27,114 nt of DNA, taken from positions 1 to 27,114 of the IMG/VR virus record IMGVR_UViG_3300049491_000481; one strand, given 5' to 3'. The notes beneath the pieces were generated by a model that saw only the letters and a program-made list of their open reading frames with translations, was not told the origin of the DNA and searched no databases. The translations under genes were made by a program, and so were the position numbers. Each line of letters starts with the position of its first letter. Position 1 is the first letter of the stretch. The DNA comes from a virus. Of this stretch, positions 1-9,268 are shown one piece after another.

Positions 1-380
1 GCCGCCGCAGAGAACGAACTTACCGCGAAGCCTGGGCTTGTAGCACTGCTATAGACGGGTTCCCCGGTTACAAGCTTGCCTGACCAGACACTGATACTCG
101 TTACAATTCCCCGCAGGAGGAAGTAGTCAGTAGCTCCCGAGGCCACCGCCTTGTACGCCATAACGTTTGGAGCACGAAGCGAGAGGGACCGGGGGTTGTG
201 AGGTGCGACAAGACCGCCTGAAAGAACAGACAAGAGGTCGCCAGTGTTGACGCCAATTGCTGTGGTGAACTTGCCGTGAAATCCACGGTCAGCGATATTG
301 AAGTTAGCATTGATGCCACTGTCCCAGTCTGCCTGACCTTGGGCTTGGCCTTCAAAATTGTTGTTGTTGGTAAAGCTCAT
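1..380 (-). CDS. Partial virion-associated protein downstream of the tail hub
   Basis: This open frame runs off the left edge, so only about the first 126 residues are visible. It begins MSFTNNNNFEG and continues without a stop through QAQGQADWDSGINANF and GKLVTGEPVYSSATSPG. I chose the ATG at 380 because it overlaps the stop of the hub gene as ATGA, and a GGAG lies 8 bases upstream. A second in-frame ATG at 386 is too close to that GGAG. The fragment is polar, glycine- and asparagine-rich and has no signal peptide or membrane segment. I do not recognise a family. Its place directly after the tail tip hub is where many siphophages encode a tail-tip accessory, fibre or receptor-binding protein, so that role is inferred from position only. 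Confidence 0.75.
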   Translation of the reverse strand, partial: MSFTNNNNFEGQAQGQADWDSGINANFNIADRGFHGKFTTAIGVNTGDLLSVLSGGLVAPHNPRSLSLRAPNVMAYKAVASGATDYFLLRGIVTSISVWSGKLVTGEPVYSSATSPGFAVSSFSAA

Positions 381-3300
381 TTCCATAGCTCCAAGCTGCA
401 AACGGAAGATGCAAGGGCATCACCAATTTCATTATATGGCGTAACCTTGAAAGCGCAGTTGCCCTTCCACGCTCCATTGTCTGAAACATTATCAGCAATT
501 GAATAGGTGTAGTTGTTTGAGGTAACAGAGAGTGAGCGCACAACGCTACCGCTTCCATTATATACCTCGACGCGGAAGGAATACGACCCTGGTGTGAAGT
601 CTCCATACCCTCCATAACCATTGCCGAGAATACCAAAGCCACGGATTGTTGACGTATCATTCCAGGCAAGATTGATATCAACCTCAGAGCCAACCCACTC
701 CCGCTTCAGGCCGCGATGGTCATAGCTATTGACGAAGCGGACATCAGCAGGCAGAGAAGGAAGCCAACCAGTGCCCTTGATGACATAGCTCTTGGCGTTA
801 ATAGAACTTATGTCTGGTCCGACGCCAAGGAAGTTGTACGGCTTGACCTTGTAGTAGATGGTTGTGCCGATCTTGTTCTTCGCAATGTCCTGCTTGAAGA
901 CGCCGCCGCCATGCTTGAACATTTGGTCGCCAGAGCTATGCTCGTGATGGATTGTTCCTCCCCATCCACGGAACACCTTGTCAAAGCGATAGCGGTTCTG
1001 GCTAACAAGAGTCACACCCTCGTATGCGATCATTTCCGATCCAACAAGCATAGTCGCAGCACCGGCAGCGCGGCTTTCTTGACCAGCAGCGCCGAGTGTT
1101 GCCTCAAAGAATACGCTACCTGTGCTGTAGTAGTCAGATGTTGGATACATCACAACCTCAACACTCTCGGCAACCTCATCAGTATCAGGAAGGCCACCAA
1201 TCAAGGTAGCAGCAATCTGATACGGGTCAACCCTAAGAGCGCGGGCATAAGTGACGCCATCTGTTGAGGCGTACAATTCAGCACCGGCTGCAAAGTTCCA
1301 AGTAGACCAGCCGACAAAGATATGCGGCGGCTCTGTGTCCATTGCGGCCGGGACTTCATACATGCTGAAGTCACGGAGCACAGGCATTGCGCCAGCCTTG
1401 CTTGTAAACGAGGCAGAGGTAATGTCTAGCGTGTCACCAGAGGATGCGAGCATATACTCGAATTCTTGCTTGGCACTTATATCAAACTTGCCGCGCTTGT
1501 TCTCCTTCCAAGATATGATCCTGGCAATAACGCCGTTGGCGAGCGCCGGATGGTAGCTGTCTTGTAGGGTTATGACATCGCCAGGCTCAAGGTCTTGGTC
1601 CTTCCAACCTAGTGAGAAGTCATATGTGTCTCGGGCATACAAGTTGGTCCAGAGCGCCCGCACCGCCATTGTGCGAGCCATGCCTTCCTGCATCACGAAG
1701 ATAGCAGGATACTCTCGCATACGGATGCCATTGAGGTCTTGATCAACTTCATCTGCTTCCTCGACTTGGTTTTGGGCATACTCCAAATTGCGGTCAAAGT
1801 AGTTGACCCGAATTTTGTTGAACGTATCTTGTAGCGCACCTTTAGTAACACTGACTGGCGGCTTTCCTTGCTCGACAATGAGGTGATGATTGTCAATTGT
1901 TCTGACTGGCGACGCTGCTCCATCGAGATACTCCAACCTCTTGAATTTGACCACACCATTAGATATTGACAGAAAGCCACCATAGGTGGTCAACACATCA
2001 TCAATTGTCGCAAGTGTCCCCTGTTCGCGGCGGAACTGCGCAGATACCTTGAAGTTATTCAACTCGCAATAATCAAGAGTTTCCTGGTATGAGTCCTGAT
2101 CAATCATATCATCAGTCAGACCGATCCCGAGGAATGGATTGGCAAGCAATTCATATATGATGTATGGAGGATACACATCCTCACCGCCAACAATCGCAAA
2201 CGATCCGAACCGCCCAATCACCTCATGGCGAACATTGAAGCTAGGCGTATAGTCATACAGGTGATGGAGGAAATACATTTCCTCAGTATCAGGCATGTAA
2301 GCGAACATGCTGAACTGATAGTTGACTTCATCGGTGGTCCCATCCCCGAACTGCGACCTGTTGTAAGGCTCCCCTTCAAACGCTGTAATCTGCGTAAACT
2401 TGCCGGTGATCTTACTGTAAGCAAATACCCTTCCCCTGGCATAGGTGCTATAAGGCGATGCCTGATTCCCAACCCTTGATGAATCATCCGTCAATGTTTG
2501 CGAGAATGTCACCAAGAATGTTCCGGCGTTCGGCCCGCTTGTCAATTCAATTACTGATGGTGCAGGATAATAGTCAGACGGCACAGTAGCATTATATGTT
2601 ACGCCGTCAGCATTAAGGCTCCGGTCACTGAATGGAATAACACTAACGTTTGCACCATCAACAAAGTCAGCATTCGCGATCACCGCGGTGTAGGTGACTC
2701 CATCCATTGGTCCATCAATAAGTGCCGGATCAAACTCACCCATCACCCCTAGGTCAAGATAGAAGATAAACCCGGTTGGGTACAGGGCACCATAGGTACT
2801 TATGAATGTGTTGCTTGGTGCAAGCTCAATGTCTGCTTCACCAACATAGCTATAAATCCGCGTGCCATATATTGGCTCCCCGGTCAATAACTCTACATCA
2901 CCAGTGAAGTATGGAAGGGCAAACCATCTTGTCCAGGCAAAGCGGCTTGTATCAAGAGCCTGGTTTCCAAAGTCACCCAAACCATCTGAATCACCAAGTT
3001 GGTTCCGATTGACATCCATTGTACCGGGGCCGGGCCCATCAGGTACATAGGCATCTGATCCAATAAGTTGATTCAGTGAAGGGAAGAAGTAGGCATAGAG
3101 ATAGTTGCTGCTGAAAGGTATGCCATTATAGACAACAAGGATGCCGCTGTCCATGGTCTTGTTATCGACAAGTGTGATAAGTGACGGCCTGTAAATCCCA
3201 GAGGCAATATTTATATGGTCAAAGAACTGATACCCAACACACTCAAGGCTACCGGCACTGTTGATCTTGAACACAACAGCATAAGAGCCATTGAATGGAA

Positions 3301-4342
3301 ATGTTGTTCTGGTCCCAACGGCAATTATGTAGTTGTACGGGTGAGCGACCGCAAGATGGATATACTGGAATGTAGAGGAAGTCAGATTGGCAAGGTTTGG
3401 GCTGTACGCTGCTACAATCTCATCCAACTGCTCTGATGTGTATTGTTGAACGAATGCAAATGCTGTACCAGCCCCGCCCGCCCGGCGATAGATGCGATAT
3501 GAATCCTGCTTAGAGTGAAGGCAGTATGTCTTGCCATCGTCACCGGTGAAGAATGGAGTGCCGCCCGTAACGATGTGCGGTTCAACGACGCTATCAAAGT
3601 AGGTATCAACGATGTGCTCATAATTAAATGCTGCGTCGCCTGGGCCAATCTCAAACGACATCTGCGGAACGCTTGGTGATTGTCCAAGGTCTAGTTGCTT
3701 GAATCCTACCCAAGCCGTATGTGGCCAGCGGACTGGTACGCCTTCATCGGCCGCAATCTCATCCCATCCAGCATCAAGGCTGGTAGGGTCATCAGCAGTC
3801 AATCCAGGCCCAGACCCTTTATAGAAGAAAGCATCCTGAAACCTCATGGACACTTTGTCTTGCTCAGAGTTGTGGCTGTCGCCGCCTACATATTCAATGG
3901 CGCCAGCGTTGCTTGCTATAATCTGCCGTACAGTTTCATCATTGAGGCGGTCAGGGCCAAGCCATCCCTTAATCAAATTGACCTTTGTGGGCACCATCGC
4001 AAGATGGAATACCATGTCCCACTTATAGTCATATGAGATGCTTGAACTCTGCTGCGCCTTACCGCCTCCGCCAGAGCCTCCAAGCTTACTGTCATCAGAG
4101 CCGCCTTCGTTACGGGTGACGGTGTAGTCGTGCTGCCAGCACATCTGGCTGCTTATGCGGTTTGTTCCGAAGGCGATTGGTATTGTAATGCCGCGAAGAG
4201 AAGTATTCCACCGGGGCATTTCCTCTGCGCCCGGATCGAATATGTCATTCTTCTCTTGCTTAGGTCCAAACAGCCATGAGCCGACCAGCCAACCAACTGC
4301 CAGTCCTATTCTCCAAACCCCTGGTCCTGCTAAGAACGCCAT
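377..4342 (-). CDS. Tail tip hub protein, gpJ/phage-tail_3 type, with large internal insertion
   Basis: 1321 residues. This is the central tail-tip protein that in related phages and gene transfer agents closes the tail tube and carries receptor contacts. Residues 9-27 are hydrophobic (GVWRIGLAVGWLVGSW). About 45-232 is the N-terminal hub part (ITIPIAFGTNRISSQ; PSVPQMSFEIG). The conserved continuation, YPPYIIYELLANPFLGIGL, comes only at 724-742 and is followed by the phage-tail_3-type domain (VSAQFRREQGTLATIDDVL, LEPGDVITLQD). In relatives these two parts are normally close together, so about 480 residues (roughly 238-718) appear inserted. The last 130 residues look like a fibronectin-III-type beta sandwich. 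The start ATG at 4342 overlaps the NlpC/P60 gene by 13 bases, with GGA 8 bases upstream. Confidence 0.88.
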   Translation of the reverse strand: MAFLAGPGVWRIGLAVGWLVGSWLFGPKQEKNDIFDPGAEEMPRWNTSLRGITIPIAFGTNRISSQMCWQHDYTVTRNEGGSDDSKLGGSGGGGKAQQSSSISYDYKWDMVFHLAMVPTKVNLIKGWLGPDRLNDETVRQIIASNAGAIEYVGGDSHNSEQDKVSMRFQDAFFYKGSGPGLTADDPTSLDAGWDEIAADEGVPVRWPHTAWVGFKQLDLGQSPSVPQMSFEIGPGDAAFNYEHIVDTYFDSVVEPHIVTGGTPFFTGDDGKTYCLHSKQDSYRIYRRAGGAGTAFAFVQQYTSEQLDEIVAAYSPNLANLTSSTFQYIHLAVAHPYNYIIAVGTRTTFPFNGSYAVVFKINSAGSLECVGYQFFDHINIASGIYRPSLITLVDNKTMDSGILVVYNGIPFSSNYLYAYFFPSLNQLIGSDAYVPDGPGPGTMDVNRNQLGDSDGLGDFGNQALDTSRFAWTRWFALPYFTGDVELLTGEPIYGTRIYSYVGEADIELAPSNTFISTYGALYPTGFIFYLDLGVMGEFDPALIDGPMDGVTYTAVIANADFVDGANVSVIPFSDRSLNADGVTYNATVPSDYYPAPSVIELTSGPNAGTFLVTFSQTLTDDSSRVGNQASPYSTYARGRVFAYSKITGKFTQITAFEGEPYNRSQFGDGTTDEVNYQFSMFAYMPDTEEMYFLHHLYDYTPSFNVRHEVIGRFGSFAIVGGEDVYPPYIIYELLANPFLGIGLTDDMIDQDSYQETLDYCELNNFKVSAQFRREQGTLATIDDVLTTYGGFLSISNGVVKFKRLEYLDGAASPVRTIDNHHLIVEQGKPPVSVTKGALQDTFNKIRVNYFDRNLEYAQNQVEEADEVDQDLNGIRMREYPAIFVMQEGMARTMAVRALWTNLYARDTYDFSLGWKDQDLEPGDVITLQDSYHPALANGVIARIISWKENKRGKFDISAKQEFEYMLASSGDTLDITSASFTSKAGAMPVLRDFSMYEVPAAMDTEPPHIFVGWSTWNFAAGAELYASTDGVTYARALRVDPYQIAATLIGGLPDTDEVAESVEVVMYPTSDYYSTGSVFFEATLGAAGQESRAAGAATMLVGSEMIAYEGVTLVSQNRYRFDKVFRGWGGTIHHEHSSGDQMFKHGGGVFKQDIAKNKIGTTIYYKVKPYNFLGVGPDISSINAKSYVIKGTGWLPSLPADVRFVNSYDHRGLKREWVGSEVDINLAWNDTSTIRGFGILGNGYGGYGDFTPGSYSFRVEVYNGSGSVVRSLSVTSNNYTYSIADNVSDNGAWKGNCAFKVTPYNEIGDALASSVCSLELWK

Positions 4343-4785
4343 TGTTCATCCAATGTATATTTCTTGTATGCCCTAGGTTGGTTCCCAATCAGGAACCTAG
4401 TCATTGGCGTAACAACTACTGATCCAAACCCTGTCTTGCCGTAAGAATGGATCACGTTGCCTCCACCAACATAGATAGTGCCGTGAGCGAAATTCCTACC
4501 AAACTTAAAGACTACAAGATCAGCTGGCAGCAATTCACGCGTCGGCCTAATATACGGTTTAATGAAGTCGAGGTAAAGCTCATTGCCATCCTTGTGCATA
4601 GACCAGTCTTCAGGATAGTCGTCTGGGAATGGCTCTGCTGGTATTCCAAGAACGCGCTTATATGATTCATAGATCAGACCGCCACAGTCAACACCGACGC
4701 CCTTGACCCTGCCTTTGTGATGATACGGTGTGCGCAACCAAGTAAGCGCCTCCGCAACAATGCTATCCCTCCACTCAAAAGGCAT
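4330..4785 (-). CDS. NlpC/P60 family tail-tip peptidase
   Basis: 151 residues from the ATG at 4785. NlpC/P60 enzymes cleave peptidoglycan stem peptides. In tail clusters of this type (compare lambda gpK and the gene transfer agent homologue) they act at the tail tip, during assembly or on cell-wall entry. The catalytic cysteine lies in VDCGGLIYESY (Cys34). The catalytic histidine is in NFAHGTIYVGGG (His101), and a polar residue follows in NVIHSYG (His113). An in-frame frame extends upstream to 4854, but starting there would overlap the preceding gene by 80 bases and add 23 residues that do not look like the family. The chosen start overlaps the previous stop by 11 bases. No strong Shine-Dalgarno is visible, which suggests translational coupling. 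Confidence 0.9.
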   Translation of the reverse strand: MPFEWRDSIVAEALTWLRTPYHHKGRVKGVGVDCGGLIYESYKRVLGIPAEPFPDDYPEDWSMHKDGNELYLDFIKPYIRPTRELLPADLVVFKFGRNFAHGTIYVGGGNVIHSYGKTGFGSVVVTPMTRFLIGNQPRAYKKYTLDEQWRS

Positions 4786-5605
4786 TTTCTTGCTTTGGTA
4801 TCCAAGGGAACCCAAGGAAGTTGCCAGCATTGTTGAACTTGGAAGTGCAGTCATCTATCAATCGTTTGCGGCAACCTGGGTACAGGCTGAACGTATCACC
4901 ATCTGCGATTGGGTATGGGTAGGCGTGGGAGAATTCGATTAGCTGCCCAGTGTGTGTACGCACCGATCTAGCACTGCCAGAGTTTGCTCCGCTTGTTAGA
5001 GTAAATCGCCCGCGCTCGTAGTACCCTGGAGATTTTGAGCTTATAGCAACGAATACGCCTAGCCTATACCCGCTCGAAACGTTTGCCACAATGCTAGATA
5101 CTGTCACCGAAGACGTATCATACCCGCAACCCGGGGAACCGAAGCGCCATGCGCACTGATCCAAATAGGTGTAGTACGGCCACTCAATGTTAATTGAATT
5201 GAAGAAGTTACGAGCCTGCCCAGTGATCTGGTCCCTATTGTATCCATAGTCCCCTAACTTGCCCCGGTATATTTCAACAGAGCCAAGGTCAGGAGAATTC
5301 GTCAGCACCCTCTTCACAACAACTGAAGCCATCTCAAGATCATTGTTAGCCATGAGATAGTCAAAGTCAGAACCACTATTGGTGATTGTGAAGTCTATGG
5401 TAGCGATTGTAAGGTCAATGCCCTCCTCAATTCCCTGCGCAGTGTTACCGGGGAAGGGGATGTAATTATAGCCACTACTGATGACAGAGTCATTGCTGAT
5501 TGCCCAACGCCATGTCTTGTTCTTTGAAGTCATGGTGATGAGTTCAGTAATGAGTACTGTGTCCTGCTGGCACGCGAGCCAGAAGGCGCTGGAGACGCTA
5601 CGCAT
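4775..5605 (-). CDS. Tail tip protein, DUF2163 / phage BR0599 family
   Basis: 276 residues. The family forms part of the tail-tip (baseplate hub) complex between the distal tail protein and the large hub. The N-terminal two thirds match the DUF2163 pattern (start MRSVSSAF, beta-rich middle, VEIYRGKLGDYGYN). The C-terminus has the characteristic BR0599 signature YPGCRKRLIDDCTSKFNN followed by NFLGFPWIP. Conserved cysteines (CAWRFGSPGC and CRKRLIDDC) in such proteins may bind a metal or an iron-sulphur cluster; that is family knowledge, not visible here. The start ATG at 5605 overlaps the DUF2460 gene by 8 bases, with GGAG upstream. An internal ATG at residue 25 is less likely because it would remove the typical MRxxS start. 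Confidence 0.88.
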   Translation of the reverse strand: MRSVSSAFWLACQQDTVLITELITMTSKNKTWRWAISNDSVISSGYNYIPFPGNTAQGIEEGIDLTIATIDFTITNSGSDFDYLMANNDLEMASVVVKRVLTNSPDLGSVEIYRGKLGDYGYNRDQITGQARNFFNSINIEWPYYTYLDQCAWRFGSPGCGYDTSSVTVSSIVANVSSGYRLGVFVAISSKSPGYYERGRFTLTSGANSGSARSVRTHTGQLIEFSHAYPYPIADGDTFSLYPGCRKRLIDDCTSKFNNAGNFLGFPWIPKQENAF

Positions 5606-6164
5606 TCGGGATCAACTCCTGGATCACTATGGTGGTATCAAAGATGTTCCAAATCTTTGACTGCTCAGAGTATTGATCAGAAAATGCCACCTTGCGGAAG
5701 AACTCGAAGGAGGCAACCCAAGTAGACGATTGGGCAACGAGAACCTGTATCCATCCATTATCTAGCGAAGCAACATAGTGCGATCCGCTTACTAGGTTCC
5801 CAGAACGCGAGTCACGGATAAGGAAATTGCCGCTATCAGGAATGACCTTGTAGCTGTTGACCTGCCGGAGATAGAAGCCGCTCCCAGAGGCTGCAGCCGG
5901 CTGAGTGATGCCATTAGCCTTGTAGTCATATGGGTCCTTGAATAGGAACGGGGTGACCTGCCCCTTCTGTTGGTTCCAGAAGTTGTGTAGCGATGACTGC
6001 TTGACTTCTGTAATGTTTGATGCCTTGATGGCATAGCGGTACAGAGGGCGCTGCCAAGCAGTCGATCCTTGACGCTCTCCAGAGTCATAGTAATTGACCT
6101 CTTCAGCCCAGATCGGTGTCCGGTCAAAGTCGGCCCATACCGGTGATGATGGGAATATGTTCAT
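5598..6164 (-). CDS. Distal tail-type protein, DUF2460 family
   Basis: 188 residues. DUF2460 proteins sit at the distal end of the tail tube and link tape measure and tube to the tail tip in gene-transfer-agent-like tails. The typical opening is present: FPSSPVWADFDRTPIWAEEV, then YYDSGERQGSTAWQRPLYRY (an SGxxxR element) and the helix around LHNFWNQQKG followed by TPFLFKDPYDY. The protein is soluble, with no signal or membrane segment. The gene overlaps the tape measure stop as ATGA at 6161-6164 and the next gene by 8 bases. The order tape measure, DUF2460, DUF2163, NlpC/P60, hub is the standard order for this tail-tip class and supports each call. Confidence 0.88.
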   Translation of the reverse strand: MNIFPSSPVWADFDRTPIWAEEVNYYDSGERQGSTAWQRPLYRYAIKASNITEVKQSSLHNFWNQQKGQVTPFLFKDPYDYKANGITQPAAASGSGFYLRQVNSYKVIPDSGNFLIRDSRSGNLVSGSHYVASLDNGWIQVLVAQSSTWVASFEFFRKVAFSDQYSEQSKIWNIFDTTIVIQELIPNA

Positions 6165-9100
6165 CTGTGATTCAACCTTGTCCGCTGGTTCATTGCCGCG
6201 TGTAGCGCAGAACCGTTACGCATAAAGAGTTCAGCAACGCTGGCCGCGTCAACGGCGTGGATGATAAATGTATCACCACCACCGCCCATATTTTTTTGCT
6301 GCTCCTTGGTCTGGATCGATACGCGCTCACCCTTGGATGCTTTGAAGGCTACGATGTTCTGGTCAACACCACCGCGTCCATCGACCATAAAGCTACCACC
6401 GGCCGCAAAGCCAAGAAGACCGCCGCCTGATCCGATACCGCCGCCACCAAATAGGCCAATCATGATCTGCTTCGCGAGGTAGTCGGTCACCGCCTTAGTA
6501 ATGGCATGATAGAAGTCTAGCAAGACATCCTTGGCGCTCTTGGTTCCGGTTACCAGACCATAGAGGGCATCGCTGATGCTGCTCTCCATAGCGCTCGTCA
6601 CAGTGCTCATAAAACTCTTCCAAGCTTGGCCGCTTGCTGTTACAGAGTCAATGACTGCTGCGCTCCCCTCTTGAAGCTTGGCGCGGATCGCCTCTAGCTT
6701 GGCGATGTCGGCATTCGCCGCTTCTGGAGACAAGACGCCTGTGTTGGAAAGACCCTGAATGCGTACAATCTCTTGGGTGATTTGGTCAAGCAGCTTTTGG
6801 ATTTCATCTGTCTTTTGCTGAACCTTTGCTGCTTCATCATCCATCCCTGCTTCGCTCAGCATGCTATTCACAGACTGAGTAAGACTGTCTATCTTTACTT
6901 TTGCTGCTTCAGCAGCATTGTTAGACCGGGCCTCAGCCCGAGCGAGTTTGTCGGATGCGTCGGCAGCATCCTTCTTTGCCTTTGTTTGCTTTATGTATGG
7001 CTTATCATCAACGTGTTCTGTGACAAGCTTCTGAGCAGCAGCATACTCTGCTTCCAGTTCAGTAAGGTGCGAAGTTATCTCTGCCCTTTGCTCATCAGTG
7101 AGATTGGCGTTTTCAAGCGATGTCTTGTATTCATCGACGCGATCACGAAGCAACTCAAGTTGCTTGGTAAGAGTTGCTTGGTTCTCAAAGGACTGCGGTA
7201 TGGATGTTGAGAACTCTGTGATAGAATTCTTGACCTTGTCGAACTCGTCAGCGACATTGCCAAGCTTGACCGATCCAATGCGTTTCGCTTCACTCTCGAC
7301 TTGTGCTGCCAGCTTATTAAGGTTTTGGGCATATTCTTCAAATAGACCTTGCTTTACAAGATCGCCAGATGCCATTGAGTCGTCAATGCCCTTCTGAGCA
7401 ATGGCCATCTGCTCAGATATTGTCTGCCCATACTCCATAATCTTTGTGAGGGCTTCTTGCTGGCTATCATAAATGACCTTGCCAGTCTGACCAAAGTCAA
7501 CCTCAACCTTGGCTAGGCTCTTATGGATATTCTCTGATAGGCTTGATAGCGGATCAGCCCCTTGTGCGGCATCAACCTTACTTGTCTGCTCATTCAGGTT
7601 ATCAAAGAATTTGTTTACGGCATTAAGGTTCTCTTTCGCCTTGCTGCCGACATTGGCAATCCCATCACCAATCCGGTTAATGTTGTCTGGAAGATCACCC
7701 TTGAGATCATTGTTGGCGGTGTGCGCTATGTCACCAAGAACACCAAGGCTGCCAGACATATCTTCGAGCAGCTTCTTTTGCGCTTCCCCATATAGTTCAT
7801 TAAAGCTTGGAAGTTCAGTTCCAAACTTTGTCGGGTCAAATAGGTTCTTGACAAATGCGCCAAGAGTGGCGAACATTGACATGACGTCAATGACAAACTT
7901 AGCAATCTCCGCTCTTGCCGCGTATGTTGCGCCTATGGCTGCGCCTGCCAGCGCACCCTTTGGGCCGAAGGTATAGAAGCCAATCACACCACCGATAACT
8001 GCGGAGCTACCTATGGAGCTACCCATAGCTGCCGTGAACAGTTCCTGTACAGTCGCGAGGAAAGCCCCGGTTGCAGCTGAAGACTTTGCAAGCTCATCAC
8101 TAAAGGCGGCATAGGCAGCGCCAAGAGCAATTCCTTTCGTTCCAAATAGAACGAAGCCTAGTATGCCACCTCCAACAATCTCAGCAGGCATCGATCCAGT
8201 AACATGAGCGACTGCTGTTGCTATATTGCCTATTGTAGTGATAAGGTTCTGCGCCGGTACAATTGCGGCCGCAATCCAACGTGCTGTCTTCTCGAAGCTT
8301 TGCCAGATTTGATCAATCCAAACAACACCAGCTGGTGTGTCAAGGAAAGAAATAAACTCGTACATCTTTGTTGTCGCTAGCTGTACGAGCGCCGTAAACT
8401 TATGCATTATGCCGCTGTTGTTGAGCAGCTGATCGGCTACGCGAGTGAAAGCAGTATCCAACTGCGCCAGTGCGCCACGGAATGTGCTTATGAACTTAGT
8501 AGCATTTCCTCCATATACTTTTTCAGTCAAGTTAATGAACTTGTCGAAGAAGTCAGTAAAGGCAATCTTGCCCTTACTCACCTTATCAACAAATTCGCCG
8601 ACCGTCATGCCCATTGACTTAGCGGCAATACGCATAGAGGTTGGCATTGCTTCACCCAACTGCTGGCGAAGCTCTTCCATAGACACAGTGCCTTTACCGG
8701 CCATCTGCGTGATAGCATAGATGCCACGCTTGAACTCTTCAGAGGATGCGCCAAACGAAGCGAAGGCATCCATCATAGTCCGAAGCGGGCCATCACCATT
8801 GGCGCCAGAGATAGGCTCTATACCTGCTGACTTTAAGCGAGTGAAGGACTCAGTAATTGAGTCAAGGCTGAACGGGACATTTTTTGCTAGTTCAAAGACA
8901 TTCTTGATTGAATCTTGTGCAGCATTTACGCCACCAGACAGGGTTGCCATCCGTGTACGGAACACTTCCATATCCACGCCACGATTGAAGAAGTCTCCAA
9001 ACTTCTTGCCGACAGCAACGGCAGTTATCCCGAGGGCAATCAGGTTAGCGCTAATCCCGCGCATCTGAAGGTCCATGGAATTGAAGCCGGAACGCATATT

Positions 9101-9268
9101 AGAGAACATCCCAGTAGCACTGTTGTTGAACCGGGATAGGGAATTGTTTGACTGATTAAATGTATTGCTCATCCTGCTGGCAGCTTGGTTGAGCTGCTGC
9201 TGCAGATGATTGAAATTGTTTATCGCTTGATTGATCTGTACAGCGACATTAATAGTTACGTCAGCCAT
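6161..9268 (-). CDS. Tape measure protein
   Basis: 1035 residues from the ATG at 9268. It sets tail length, fills the tail tube and is ejected ahead of the DNA. The first 60 residues are heptad-rich (INQAINNFNHLQQQLNQA). A classic tape-measure N-terminal domain follows (ELAKNVPFSLDSITESF, MAGKGTVSMEELRQQLGEAM, KGKIAFTDFF). Two glycine/alanine hydrophobic stretches (around GGGILGFVLFGTKGIALGAA and SAVIGGVIGFYTFGPKGALA) could cross membranes on ejection. Long charged coiled-coil stretches come next. The C-terminus is of the lambda gpH type (MESSISDALYGLVTGTKSAK, GFAAGGSFMVDGRGGVDQNI). The frame can be extended to a TTG at 9292, but the ATG at 9268 overlaps the frameshifted chaperone stop by 8 bases and follows AGGGCGG, so I prefer it. 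Confidence 0.93.
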   Translation of the reverse strand: MADVTINVAVQINQAINNFNHLQQQLNQAASRMSNTFNQSNNSLSRFNNSATGMFSNMRSGFNSMDLQMRGISANLIALGITAVAVGKKFGDFFNRGVDMEVFRTRMATLSGGVNAAQDSIKNVFELAKNVPFSLDSITESFTRLKSAGIEPISGANGDGPLRTMMDAFASFGASSEEFKRGIYAITQMAGKGTVSMEELRQQLGEAMPTSMRIAAKSMGMTVGEFVDKVSKGKIAFTDFFDKFINLTEKVYGGNATKFISTFRGALAQLDTAFTRVADQLLNNSGIMHKFTALVQLATTKMYEFISFLDTPAGVVWIDQIWQSFEKTARWIAAAIVPAQNLITTIGNIATAVAHVTGSMPAEIVGGGILGFVLFGTKGIALGAAYAAFSDELAKSSAATGAFLATVQELFTAAMGSSIGSSAVIGGVIGFYTFGPKGALAGAAIGATYAARAEIAKFVIDVMSMFATLGAFVKNLFDPTKFGTELPSFNELYGEAQKKLLEDMSGSLGVLGDIAHTANNDLKGDLPDNINRIGDGIANVGSKAKENLNAVNKFFDNLNEQTSKVDAAQGADPLSSLSENIHKSLAKVEVDFGQTGKVIYDSQQEALTKIMEYGQTISEQMAIAQKGIDDSMASGDLVKQGLFEEYAQNLNKLAAQVESEAKRIGSVKLGNVADEFDKVKNSITEFSTSIPQSFENQATLTKQLELLRDRVDEYKTSLENANLTDEQRAEITSHLTELEAEYAAAQKLVTEHVDDKPYIKQTKAKKDAADASDKLARAEARSNNAAEAAKVKIDSLTQSVNSMLSEAGMDDEAAKVQQKTDEIQKLLDQITQEIVRIQGLSNTGVLSPEAANADIAKLEAIRAKLQEGSAAVIDSVTASGQAWKSFMSTVTSAMESSISDALYGLVTGTKSAKDVLLDFYHAITKAVTDYLAKQIMIGLFGGGGIGSGGGLLGFAAGGSFMVDGRGGVDQNIVAFKASKGERVSIQTKEQQKNMGGGGDTFIIHAVDAASVAELFMRNGSALHAAMNQRTRLNHR

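Noticed and set aside
716-1267. 183-codon plus-strand open frame inside the hub gene
   Set aside because: Antisense shadow of the tail hub coding sequence; the minus-strand frame has clear family motifs.
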